The notes below the pieces were generated by a model, which worked only from the letters and a program-made list of their open reading frames with translations, made no database searches and was not told where the DNA came from. A DNA stretch of 64,000 bases from Sphingorhabdus sp. (GTDB lineage Bacteria > Pseudomonadota > Alphaproteobacteria > Sphingomonadales > Sphingomonadaceae): assembly GCA_028279555.1 (NCBI GenBank), contig JANQNO010000008.1:399678-463677 (forward strand), written 5' to 3'. The position numbers were made by a program, and so were the translations under genes. Below, piece after piece: positions 18,053 to 25,029 of this stretch. How positions within the stretch are numbered: position 1 is the stretch's first letter; each line of letters begins with the position of its first letter.

Positions 18053-18367
18053 ATGACGACATGCAATTGCATCGTGCAGGCGGGACAGATTTCAGGCGAA
18101 ATACAAGCCGCGCTGCGCGCAGGCCTCGACAAATTTACTCAGGAAAAATTCGGCTCCGCCGCCGAGATTGGCTGGGTCGAAATCCCGCCCGGCAGCGGCT
18201 ACACCGCCAACAAGCCTTCGACCTCGTCGATCGTTTCGCTGGCGCCGGGTGAACCGGTCGAGCAATCCGCGCGCATCGAGATGCTCCAGGAATTGTGCGA
18301 CCTTTGGGCCGGAGAAACCGGCTGCACGCTCGATGAGATTGTCGGCGTCATCAACGACCCTGCCTGA
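18053..18367 (+). CDS. small tautomerase-like protein, function unproven
   Basis: 104 residues with AAGGAGAAA before the ATG, so it is well translated. Pattern and length suggest a tautomerase-superfamily (4-OT/MIF) fold: an amphipathic first segment, WVEIPPGSGYTANKPS, then a late helix and strand ending VGVINDPA. It starts MTT rather than MP, so it lacks the N-terminal proline base of active tautomerases. It is 26 nt before a clear cis-CaaD-like gene, so it could be a non-catalytic partner. The family assignment is tentative. Confidence 0.6.
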   Translation: MTTCNCIVQAGQISGEIQAALRAGLDKFTQEKFGSAAEIGWVEIPPGSGYTANKPSTSSIVSLAPGEPVEQSARIEMLQELCDLWAGETGCTLDEIVGVINDPA

Positions 18368-18393
18368 ACTCGGTAAATCAACAGGAGAAGCCC

Positions 18394-18804
18394 ATGCCCC
18401 TCTATATGACCAACGCCGCCCAAGGCGTGATCGATGATGCCGCAAAGAAGAAAATTGCAGCAGACATCACCCGCATCCATTGCGATGTTACCGATGCGCC
18501 GCCTGCCTTTGTCCATGCCTTTTTCGTGGAAGACGCCCCGCATATGCCGCTCGATGATAAATCGGCCTTCCTGCTCGGCAGCATCCGCGCGGGACGCAAT
18601 GATGAACAGAAGGCACAGATCATCGAAGAAATGCGTCAGTCGATCCATGAACATGCCGGGCTGCAGCTGGATGACATCCAGGTCGTGATCCGCGATACGC
18701 CGGCCAGCTGGGTAATGGAGGGCGGCGACATCATGCCCGAACCCGGCGAGGAAGAAGCCTGGTTCACCGCGCATGAAGCGAAACAGGCCGCCGAAAATGC
18801 CTGA
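18394..18804 (+). CDS. cis-3-chloroacrylate dehalogenase (cis-CaaD)-like tautomerase
   Basis: 136 residues, beginning MPLYM so that Pro1 is exposed after Met removal. Counting from Pro1, His28, Arg64 and Arg67 (IRAGR), and Glu108 (WVMEGG) line up with cis-CaaD residues Pro1, His28, Arg70, Arg73 and Glu114 as I recall them. The C-terminal MPEPGEEEAWF also resembles that family. The position of cis-CaaD Tyr103 is Val here. True dehalogenation is therefore doubtful and a hydratase or tautomerase role is more likely. It is in the GST-opposed operon and overlaps the SDR start by 8 nt. Confidence 0.8.
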   Translation: MPLYMTNAAQGVIDDAAKKKIAADITRIHCDVTDAPPAFVHAFFVEDAPHMPLDDKSAFLLGSIRAGRNDEQKAQIIEEMRQSIHEHAGLQLDDIQVVIRDTPASWVMEGGDIMPEPGEEEAWFTAHEAKQAAENA

Positions 18805-19522
18805 TTCGGCGATTATAGTCGGCGCTGGCGCGTCCGATGGCGTCGGCGGCGCGTTAGCGCGGAAATTTGCCGAACAGGGCCTGCATGCGATTATCGCCGG
18901 CCGCACCGAAGAAAAGGTCCAGACAATTGCCGAGGAGATCACAGCAAGCGGCGGCTCGGCCGAGGCTGTGCGTGTGGATGTCACGTCGGAAGCCGATCAG
19001 GATGCGCTGTTCGCGCTCGCGGCGGATCGCGGGCCGATTGCCGCCGTGCTCTACAATGCGGGAAATAATGCAATCATCCCGTTTGAGGATCTCGATGCGG
19101 AGACAGTTGAAAATTTCTGGCGGGTCGGCTGCTTCGCCGCCTTCTTGACCGCCAAGCGCGCCATCCCGCTGCTCAAGCAGCAGGGCCAGGGCAGCCTGTT
19201 CTTCACCGGCGCGTCGGGTTCGATGCGCGGCAAACCCAATTTCGCGCATTTCGCCATGATGAAGGCGGGCCTTCGCATGCTCGCCCAGTCACTCGCCCGC
19301 ACCTATGGGCCGGACGGTGTGCATGTCGCCCATTTTGTGATCGACGGTGTGATCGATGGCGAAATGGTGCGCAACCGCTTTGGCGAATATCTCGACCAAA
19401 TGGGCGAGGACGGTGCCTTGAAACCCGAGGCAATCGCCGAAGCCTTCTGGCATGTCCATACGCAGCATCGCTCGGCCTGGACGCATGAGCTTGACCTGCG
19501 CCCGTTCAAGGAAAATTGGTGA
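18797..19522 (+). CDS. short-chain dehydrogenase/reductase-like protein with Phe in place of the catalytic Tyr
   Basis: 241 residues from the ATG at 18797, inside the end of the tautomerase gene. The Rossmann nucleotide site is GAGASDGVGGALA and the NAG motif is LYNAGNN. The active-site Ser lies in FTGASGSMRG, but the YxxxK motif reads FAMMK, so the catalytic tyrosine is replaced by Phe. A subgroup of bacterial SDRs shares this F-A-x-x-K form, and its chemistry is unclear. It is the last gene of the tautomerase operon. Confidence 0.82.
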   Translation: MPDSAIIVGAGASDGVGGALARKFAEQGLHAIIAGRTEEKVQTIAEEITASGGSAEAVRVDVTSEADQDALFALAADRGPIAAVLYNAGNNAIIPFEDLDAETVENFWRVGCFAAFLTAKRAIPLLKQQGQGSLFFTGASGSMRGKPNFAHFAMMKAGLRMLAQSLARTYGPDGVHVAHFVIDGVIDGEMVRNRFGEYLDQMGEDGALKPEAIAEAFWHVHTQHRSAWTHELDLRPFKENW

Positions 19523-19524
19523 GA

Positions 19525-19923
19525 CTAACCCGCTGATACGGCTGAAGGGCTGCCTTCACGTATATAAAGAAACAACCCGATCAGCGTCATTACGACCTCA
19601 TAATAGAACAGCCCCATGATCGAAGTGGGCGGGGTGCCGGCCAGCGCCATGCTCGCTATCCGGCCAATGGCAAAGCTCCCCATAATGATTATTACCAGTC
19701 CCACAGCATCGCGGCGGCGGGCTGGTTTCAGCATGCCCATCAGGAAAAGTGCCGCCAGCCCCAGCGACACGCCGCCATAGGTGGCGCGGAGCATATTATC
19801 CATGCCGACGCTACCGGTTTCCAGGCCGTAGCGGGCGAGAAGCAGGTTGGGATCATGGAGATAACCAAGGCCGATCAGGCCGATCACAACGGCATTCAGA
19901 CCCAGATAGATTTTTGCGAACAT
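19525..19923 (-). CDS. DUF4345-like small membrane protein
   Basis: 132 residues with four hydrophobic segments: residues 5-25, a middle pair around YGGVSLGLAALFLMGML and AVGLVIIIMGSFAIG, and MGLFYYEVVMTLIGLFLYI. The pattern RATYGGVSLGLAALFL is typical of DUF4345 proteins, inner-membrane proteins of unknown role. It lies 3 nt after the HxlR gene on the same strand and is probably co-transcribed with it, so it may belong to the same stress response. Confidence 0.75.
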   Translation of the reverse strand: MFAKIYLGLNAVVIGLIGLGYLHDPNLLLARYGLETGSVGMDNMLRATYGGVSLGLAALFLMGMLKPARRRDAVGLVIIIMGSFAIGRIASMALAGTPPTSIMGLFYYEVVMTLIGLFLYIREGSPSAVSAG

Positions 19924-19926
19924 GAT

Positions 19927-20406
19927 CTACTCCTGTTCTTTCGCCCAATTCTTTGGCGGTGCGTGGTCGGCTTTGCGCATACTGACTTCGCTGAGCGGCA
20001 TCATCTCGCCATTCTCACGGCGCGGCCAGACACGGGGAAGCCTCTTGCCGGTTGTACCGTCGATAATTTCAGTCGATGGGCCATCTTCATGAGCCACCCA
20101 TTTGTCGCCCCATTGTGACAGCGCGATCATCACCGGTGCCAGCTCCCGGCCCCGTTCGGTGAGCACATATTCGTCGAAAGCGGAGCCATCGGCGGCAGGC
20201 ACCTTCTCCAATATGCCGCCTTCAACGAGCTGCGCGAGCCGCGTGGTCAGCGTGTTCTTGGCAATGCCGAGCGATTTTTCAAAATGCTTGAAGCGGTGCG
20301 CGCCCATCATCACATCACGGATGATCAGCAGCGACCACCAGGAACCGACATGTTCCAGCGTCCGCGCAATCGAACATTGCATATCCGAAAATGATTTGGT
20401 TTTCAT
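19927..20406 (-). CDS. HxlR-family winged-helix transcriptional regulator
   Basis: 159 residues. The HxlR domain covers residues 9-100: CSIARTLEHVGSWWSLLIIRD, the recognition region FKHFEKSLGIAKNTLTTRL and the wing EYVLTERGRELAPV. Cys11 occupies the conserved N-terminal position that senses quinones and other electrophiles in YodB/HypR/QorR-type members. A 47-bp palindrome lies immediately upstream of its start and another in the GST/tautomerase promoter, so it probably controls both that operon pair and itself. The C-terminal 55 residues are Pro/charged and not part of the core domain. Confidence 0.9.
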   Translation of the reverse strand: MKTKSFSDMQCSIARTLEHVGSWWSLLIIRDVMMGAHRFKHFEKSLGIAKNTLTTRLAQLVEGGILEKVPAADGSAFDEYVLTERGRELAPVMIALSQWGDKWVAHEDGPSTEIIDGTTGKRLPRVWPRRENGEMMPLSEVSMRKADHAPPKNWAKEQE

Positions 20407-20420
20407 CGCCTAGCCTATTT

Positions 20421-20467
20421 GGTTGCAATATTAGACCATATGGCATTTCTGGTTCCATAATGCAACT
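20421..20467. promoter_or_regulatory. 47-bp palindromic operator upstream of HxlR gene
   Basis: Left arm GGTTGCAATATTAGACCA (20421-20438), 11-bp spacer, right arm TGGTTCCATAATGCAACT (20450-20467). Arms, spacing and total length match the site at 17966-18012. It starts 15 bp upstream of the hxlR ATG, which suggests autoregulation, and its far end runs into the glpD stop codon. Confidence 0.7.
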
Positions 20468-21971
20468 ATTTCTGGCTGTGCGTGCTCATCCAGGCTTCGA
20501 GCGCAGCGGCCTGTTCCCCGTCCAGATGCAGCCCCAGCTTGGAGCGCCGCCACAGGATATCCTCGGCGCAGCGCGCAAACTCACTCTCCACAAGATAGCG
20601 GACTTCTGCTTCATAAAGGCCACCGCCAAAATCCTCGCCTAGCTCGCTGGTCGACCTGGCATCTCCCAATATGCTTCGCGCCAGTGTGCCATAGGATTCG
20701 AACAGGCGGGCCGCGCAGTTGGCATCGAGCCAGGGATAATCGCGCTGAAAATTCATGATTTCAGCCGATCGTTCCTCGAAGGGGAAGTCGCCGCCTGGCA
20801 GCGGAGCATGGTGGGTCCAGCTCTCGCCCAAATCGGGATAGAATGACCTCAATTTCTCTATCGCATGCTCGGCCAGCTTGCGAAAAGTGGTGAGCTTACC
20901 GCCATATATCGACAATAAAGCTGCCTTCTCCCCGTCGCCGCCGGTGAGATCGAATACATAGTCGCGGGTGACGACGCTGGCAGAAGACGACTTGTCATCG
21001 AAAAGCGGGCGAATGCCGGCATAGCTCCACAGCACGTCGCCCGGCGAAATCGCTTCTTCGAAATAGCTATTGACCGCATCACACAGGTAACGCGTTTCCG
21101 CATCGGAAATCTGGACCGCGCCGTCGGGCGCTTTCAACTCGACATCGGTGGTGCCGATGAGCGTGAAGCGGCCCTCATAGGGCATCGCAAAGATCACGCG
21201 GCCATCGGCCGATTGGAAAATATAGCCATGATCGCCTGCATAAAGCTGGTGCGTGACGATATGGCTGCCCTTGACAAGGCGGACACCGGCATCTTCGCTA
21301 AACTGCCCCGCACGCCCCGCCACCTCGTCGACCCAGGGGCCGGCGGCATTGACGACCACGCGCGCTTCGACTGTGCTCACCCTGCCGTCATCTGCCTTCA
21401 GGCTCGCGGTCCAGCCATCTCCCCCGCGCTGCAACGCGGTGCATTCGGTATGCGCGCGAATGTCGGCCCCGCGCCGCTGCGCGTCGACCGCATTCAGCAC
21501 CACGAGCCGCGCATCGTCGGCCCAGCAATCGGAATATTCGAAACCGGTGACGAGCCCTGCCTGCAGGGGCTTGCCCTGCCCCACCGCCTTTAGCTTGAGT
21601 TTTCGGGTGCCCGGCAGCGCAGAACGGCGGACCAGATTGTCATAGAGAAACAGGCCCAGCCGCAGCAGCCAGGCAGGACGCATCCCCTTTAGCACCGGAA
21701 GGACAATACGCATCGGCCAAACCACATGCGGGGAAATCCGCAGCAGCCTCTCCCGCTCTTTCAGCGATTCGCGGACTAGCCGGAATTCATAATGCTCCAG
21801 ATAGCGCAGCCCGCCATGGATCAGCTTGGAGCTGGCAGACGAGGTGTGGCTGGCAAGATCGTCCTTCTCGCAGAGCAGCACCTTGAGCCCGCGCCCGGCC
21901 GCGTCGCGGGCAATGCCGACGCCATTGATGCCGCCGCCAACGACCAGCAGATCATATTTGCGCTTTTCCAT
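20466..21971 (-). CDS. glpD: aerobic glycerol-3-phosphate dehydrogenase
   Basis: 501 residues from the ATG at 21971; the longer open frame adds 35 residues that do not look like the family. The FAD-binding motif follows at once (YDLLVVGGGINGVGIARDAAGRG). Other GlpD signatures are SSASSKLIHGGLRYLEHYEF and the C-terminal TGGDGEKAALLSIYGGKLTTFRKLAE. It oxidises glycerol-3-phosphate to DHAP at the inner membrane and passes electrons to quinone. It diverges from glpK, forming a glycerol catabolic pair. Confidence 0.95.
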   Translation of the reverse strand: MEKRKYDLLVVGGGINGVGIARDAAGRGLKVLLCEKDDLASHTSSASSKLIHGGLRYLEHYEFRLVRESLKERERLLRISPHVVWPMRIVLPVLKGMRPAWLLRLGLFLYDNLVRRSALPGTRKLKLKAVGQGKPLQAGLVTGFEYSDCWADDARLVVLNAVDAQRRGADIRAHTECTALQRGGDGWTASLKADDGRVSTVEARVVVNAAGPWVDEVAGRAGQFSEDAGVRLVKGSHIVTHQLYAGDHGYIFQSADGRVIFAMPYEGRFTLIGTTDVELKAPDGAVQISDAETRYLCDAVNSYFEEAISPGDVLWSYAGIRPLFDDKSSSASVVTRDYVFDLTGGDGEKAALLSIYGGKLTTFRKLAEHAIEKLRSFYPDLGESWTHHAPLPGGDFPFEERSAEIMNFQRDYPWLDANCAARLFESYGTLARSILGDARSTSELGEDFGGGLYEAEVRYLVESEFARCAEDILWRRSKLGLHLDGEQAAALEAWMSTHSQK

Positions 21972-22091
21972 TCCGAACCCTTTTTTGGCGACCAAGGCGT
22001 TGATAATGTGGGCCGCGGCCATCGCAAGCGAAATCCATAGGAGCGTTGCGGTGGCCCCGCATATTGTTATGAACAAGGCGGAGGAGAGGCC
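21972..22091. promoter_or_regulatory. glpD/glpK divergent promoter region
   Basis: 120 bp between the two start codons must hold both promoters. GGCGGAGGAGAGG directly before the glpK ATG is a strong ribosome site. A GGCCGCGGCC palindrome lies near 22011-22020. I see no clear GlpR-type operator by eye and no glpR gene in the window. Confidence 0.5.
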
Positions 22092-23567
22092 ATGAGCAGC
22101 GAATATCTTCTGGTCATCGACGAAGGCACGACCTCGACCCGCGCGATGCTGTTTTCAGCCGATGGCAAGCCTGCAGGCTCGGCGCAAAAACCGCTGACAC
22201 AGCATTATCCCGGACCCGGCCTCGTCGAACATGATGCCGAAGAAATCTGGCGGCATACGCTTTCCTGCGCGCAGGACATGGTCGATCAGGCAGGCGGCGC
22301 TGAAAAGATCGCCGGGATCGGCATCACCAACCAGCGCGAGACGATCGTGTTCTGGGACAGGCGCACTGGCAAGCCGCTGGCTCCGGCCATCGTCTGGCAG
22401 GACAGGCGCACGGCAGACGATTGCCAGCGACTGAAGGACGCGGGTCACGAAGCCCATGTCCAGTCCAGAACCGGCCTGCTCCTCGATCCCTATTTCAGCG
22501 GCAGCAAGATCGGCTGGGCGCTCAAAAACTGGCCGCAGCTCGCAGAGGCGGGCGAGCATCTCGCGGCCGGAACGATAGAGAGCTACCTGGTCTTTCGCCT
22601 GACCGGCGGCGTCCATGTCAGCGATGCCACCAACGCCTCGCGCACCGCCTTGATGGGAATCGGCAGCGGCGGCTGGGACGATAGCTTGCTTGATCTGTTC
22701 GATGTTCCGCGCCGCATATTGCCGGAGATTGTCGATTGTGCAGGCGAGATCGGGATGACGCAGGCGGAGCTGTTCGGCGCGCCAATTGCGATCACCGGCA
22801 TGGCGGGCGACCAGCAGGCCGCGACCATCGGCCAGGGCTGCTTCGCACCCGGCCAGACCAAGGCGACCTATGGCACCGGTGCCTTTGTACTCACCCAGAC
22901 GGGACGCGAAATGCCGACCTCCAGGAACCGGCTGCTATCGACCATTTGCTGGCAGCTGGGCGGAGCGCGCCGCTATGCTCTGGAAGGCTCGATCTTCGTT
23001 GCCGGCAGCCTGGTGCAATGGCTGCGCGACGAGCTCGGCCTGATCGAGGCGGCAGCAGACACCGAGCCGCTCGCCCGGCAGGCCGGGGACAATGGCGGCG
23101 TGTATCTGGTGCCCGCGCTTTCCGGGCTGGGCGCGCCGCATTGGCGGCCCGATGCAACGGCAATGATCCACGGCCTGACATTTGCCACCGGCAAGGCGCA
23201 TATCGCGCGCGCCGCGCTGGAGGCGATGGCGCATCAGACGCATGATCTGAAAACCGCTTTCGCTGCCGATGGCGCGGATTGGGGCGAGCTGCGCGTCGAT
23301 GGCGGCATGGTGGCGAATGACTGGCTGGCGCAGGATCTTGCCGATATGCTGGGTCTGAAAGTGGAGCGCCCCGAGTTTGTCGAGACGACTGCGCTGGGCG
23401 CAGCCATGCTCGCGGCGGTCGGTGCCGGCCTCTATCCCGCGCTGGAAGACACGGCCGCAATGCGCGGCAAGGTCAGGCATTTCGACAGCGAAATGGCCGG
23501 GGCCGAGCGGGAAAAACGCCTGCGCGGCTGGCAGGACGTGCTGTCCCGCGTGCTTGGTCAAAGCTGA
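22092..23567 (+). CDS. glpK: glycerol kinase
   Basis: 491 residues, the usual FGGY-kinase length. The N-terminal phosphate loop is VIDEGTTSTRAMLFS; ITNQRETIVFWDRRTG, GITGMAGDQQAATIGQ and the FGGY signature region around LSGLGAPHWRPDA follow. ATP-dependent phosphorylation of glycerol gives the GlpD substrate. Divergent from glpD across 120 bp. No glycerol facilitator gene is visible in the window. Confidence 0.95.
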   Translation: MSSEYLLVIDEGTTSTRAMLFSADGKPAGSAQKPLTQHYPGPGLVEHDAEEIWRHTLSCAQDMVDQAGGAEKIAGIGITNQRETIVFWDRRTGKPLAPAIVWQDRRTADDCQRLKDAGHEAHVQSRTGLLLDPYFSGSKIGWALKNWPQLAEAGEHLAAGTIESYLVFRLTGGVHVSDATNASRTALMGIGSGGWDDSLLDLFDVPRRILPEIVDCAGEIGMTQAELFGAPIAITGMAGDQQAATIGQGCFAPGQTKATYGTGAFVLTQTGREMPTSRNRLLSTICWQLGGARRYALEGSIFVAGSLVQWLRDELGLIEAAADTEPLARQAGDNGGVYLVPALSGLGAPHWRPDATAMIHGLTFATGKAHIARAALEAMAHQTHDLKTAFAADGADWGELRVDGGMVANDWLAQDLADMLGLKVERPEFVETTALGAAMLAAVGAGLYPALEDTAAMRGKVRHFDSEMAGAEREKRLRGWQDVLSRVLGQS

Positions 23568-23589
23568 ACGAAAGCAACACCAAGCCGGG

Positions 23590-24135
23590 TCAAACCGCCA
23601 TCTCGTGGTGCTGTGCATAGAGCTTCTTGCGCGCATAATGCAGCCGGGTTTTGACGGTGTTGGCCGGGCAACCCAGAATGTCGGCAATATCCGACAGCGG
23701 CAATTCCTCATAATAGAAGAGCTGGACCACCTCGCGGTGCTGCAGGCTGAGCTGAGCCAATGCCGTCTTCAGCCATTCGGCATCGCTGAGCGATGCAGCC
23801 TGCTGCTCGGGATCGGGGCTCTCGTCGATTTCAACCGGACCGGACTGCGCCTGCAAGTCGACTTTTTGATCGCCGAATTTGCGCAGCCAGTCGACCGCCT
23901 TGTTGCGCACGACGCGCCTGATCCATCCCGCCGCATTGCCGCGCGCGGAATATTTGGCGGCATTCTTCCACAGGTCGAGAAAGGCCTCATCGACAACATC
24001 CTCGGCCGCCTCCCGGTCGCCGGCCAGGATTGCCATCGCATAGGCGGTGAGCCGCTTCTGGTGAATGCGGTAATAATCCGAAAAGGCCGCGCGGTCCCCC
24101 TTCGCGATCCTCGCAAGCATGTCGCTATCCTGCAT
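23590..24135 (-). CDS. ECF-type RNA polymerase sigma factor
   Basis: 181 residues from the ATG at 24135, chosen because GGGAGG sits upstream at ideal spacing. Region 2 runs about residues 10-80 (AEDVVDEAFLDLWKNAAKY, GWIRRVVRNKAVDWLR). Region 4 covers about 120-170 (LSLQHREVVQLFYYEELPLSDIA, ANTVKTRLHYARKKL). It directs polymerase to extracytoplasmic-stress-type promoters. It lies just behind a methyltransferase-like gene and diverges from an operon containing an anti-sigma-like gene (31334-32002), its most likely partner. Confidence 0.92.
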   Translation of the reverse strand: MQDSDMLARIAKGDRAAFSDYYRIHQKRLTAYAMAILAGDREAAEDVVDEAFLDLWKNAAKYSARGNAAGWIRRVVRNKAVDWLRKFGDQKVDLQAQSGPVEIDESPDPEQQAASLSDAEWLKTALAQLSLQHREVVQLFYYEELPLSDIADILGCPANTVKTRLHYARKKLYAQHHEMAV

Positions 24136-24156
24136 GATTTTTCCTCCCAGCATGAT

Positions 24157-24906
24157 CTATGCCGCCTGTCTTTTCTGCATCTCGCTCCAGGCCAGGCTGC
24201 CGCTGGCGTCATGGAACTGCGCGAATGAAAGACCGGCTGCTGCCGCGATCTGCGCGAGCGCATCGTCGCGGTGGCATTGAACGGTTTGTTTTTCACAGAT
24301 GATCTTCCAGCCCATCCCGAGATGGTTGGGCGCGAAGCTGGACAGGGTCAGGCAGCCCGAAGCCGCCAGCAGCGCGGCGGCGCGGCCGACAAATTTTTGC
24401 AGTTCGTCGCGTGTCATCGCATCGGCCAGCGCAGGCGCGAGAATGCGGTCGAATTTCCGCCCCAGCGTCTCGGCCGCGGCTATCTCGGCTACACAATGCA
24501 GATCGGCAAGCGGCTCCTTGGCGAGAAAGTCTTCTACTTTCCGGCCCGGCGAACCGATCAAGCAGATGGCCTTGCCCGATTTGGAGGCCTCTTCGATCAC
24601 CGAAAGTGTCAGTTTTTCCCGCAGCCTCTGCCCGCGCTCTGTCGACAGTCTGGACACGGCATAATGGAGCCTGTCTGCGGTGGTGGAGCCCGGTTCTTCA
24701 GGAGCCGTTCCATTGCCGCGCAGCTTGACGAAGCGCGCCAGCGGATGCGCCTGAAGCAGCCGGTTCAGCCGGGCGGTATCGATCCCCGCCGCCAATGCAC
24801 CATCGAGCGTGCCGGCGAGCAGCAATATGGCTTCGTCAAATCCTGCCGTTTCCACCTGGAGAAGCAGCTGATCGAAAATCTGTTGAAGATGGGTGTCGCT
24901 TTGCAT
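24157..24906 (-). CDS. degenerate class I methyltransferase-like protein
   Basis: 249 residues from the ATG at 24906; an upstream TTG at 24957 is possible and neither has a good ribosome site. The second half reads like a worn SAM-methyltransferase fold: ICLIGSPGRKVEDFL at the motif I position, FDRILAPALADAM as motif IV-like, and AAALLAASGCLTLSSFAP as the late strand. The E/DxGxGxG signature is missing, so SAM binding is doubtful. It sits 21 nt before the sigma gene and is probably co-transcribed, suggesting a regulatory or structural role. Confidence 0.55.
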   Translation of the reverse strand: MQSDTHLQQIFDQLLLQVETAGFDEAILLLAGTLDGALAAGIDTARLNRLLQAHPLARFVKLRGNGTAPEEPGSTTADRLHYAVSRLSTERGQRLREKLTLSVIEEASKSGKAICLIGSPGRKVEDFLAKEPLADLHCVAEIAAAETLGRKFDRILAPALADAMTRDELQKFVGRAAALLAASGCLTLSSFAPNHLGMGWKIICEKQTVQCHRDDALAQIAAAAGLSFAQFHDASGSLAWSEMQKRQAA

Positions 24907-25029
24907 GCCAAACGCAATAAGTCGGCAGCGTCGGGGCGATGTGAGCGCGGCGTCCAAAAAATGTGAAAAAGCCCGTGAATTTTACATTCAAGCTGATATT
25001 CGTGGAGTCAAACGGGGGAGCAACAATCC

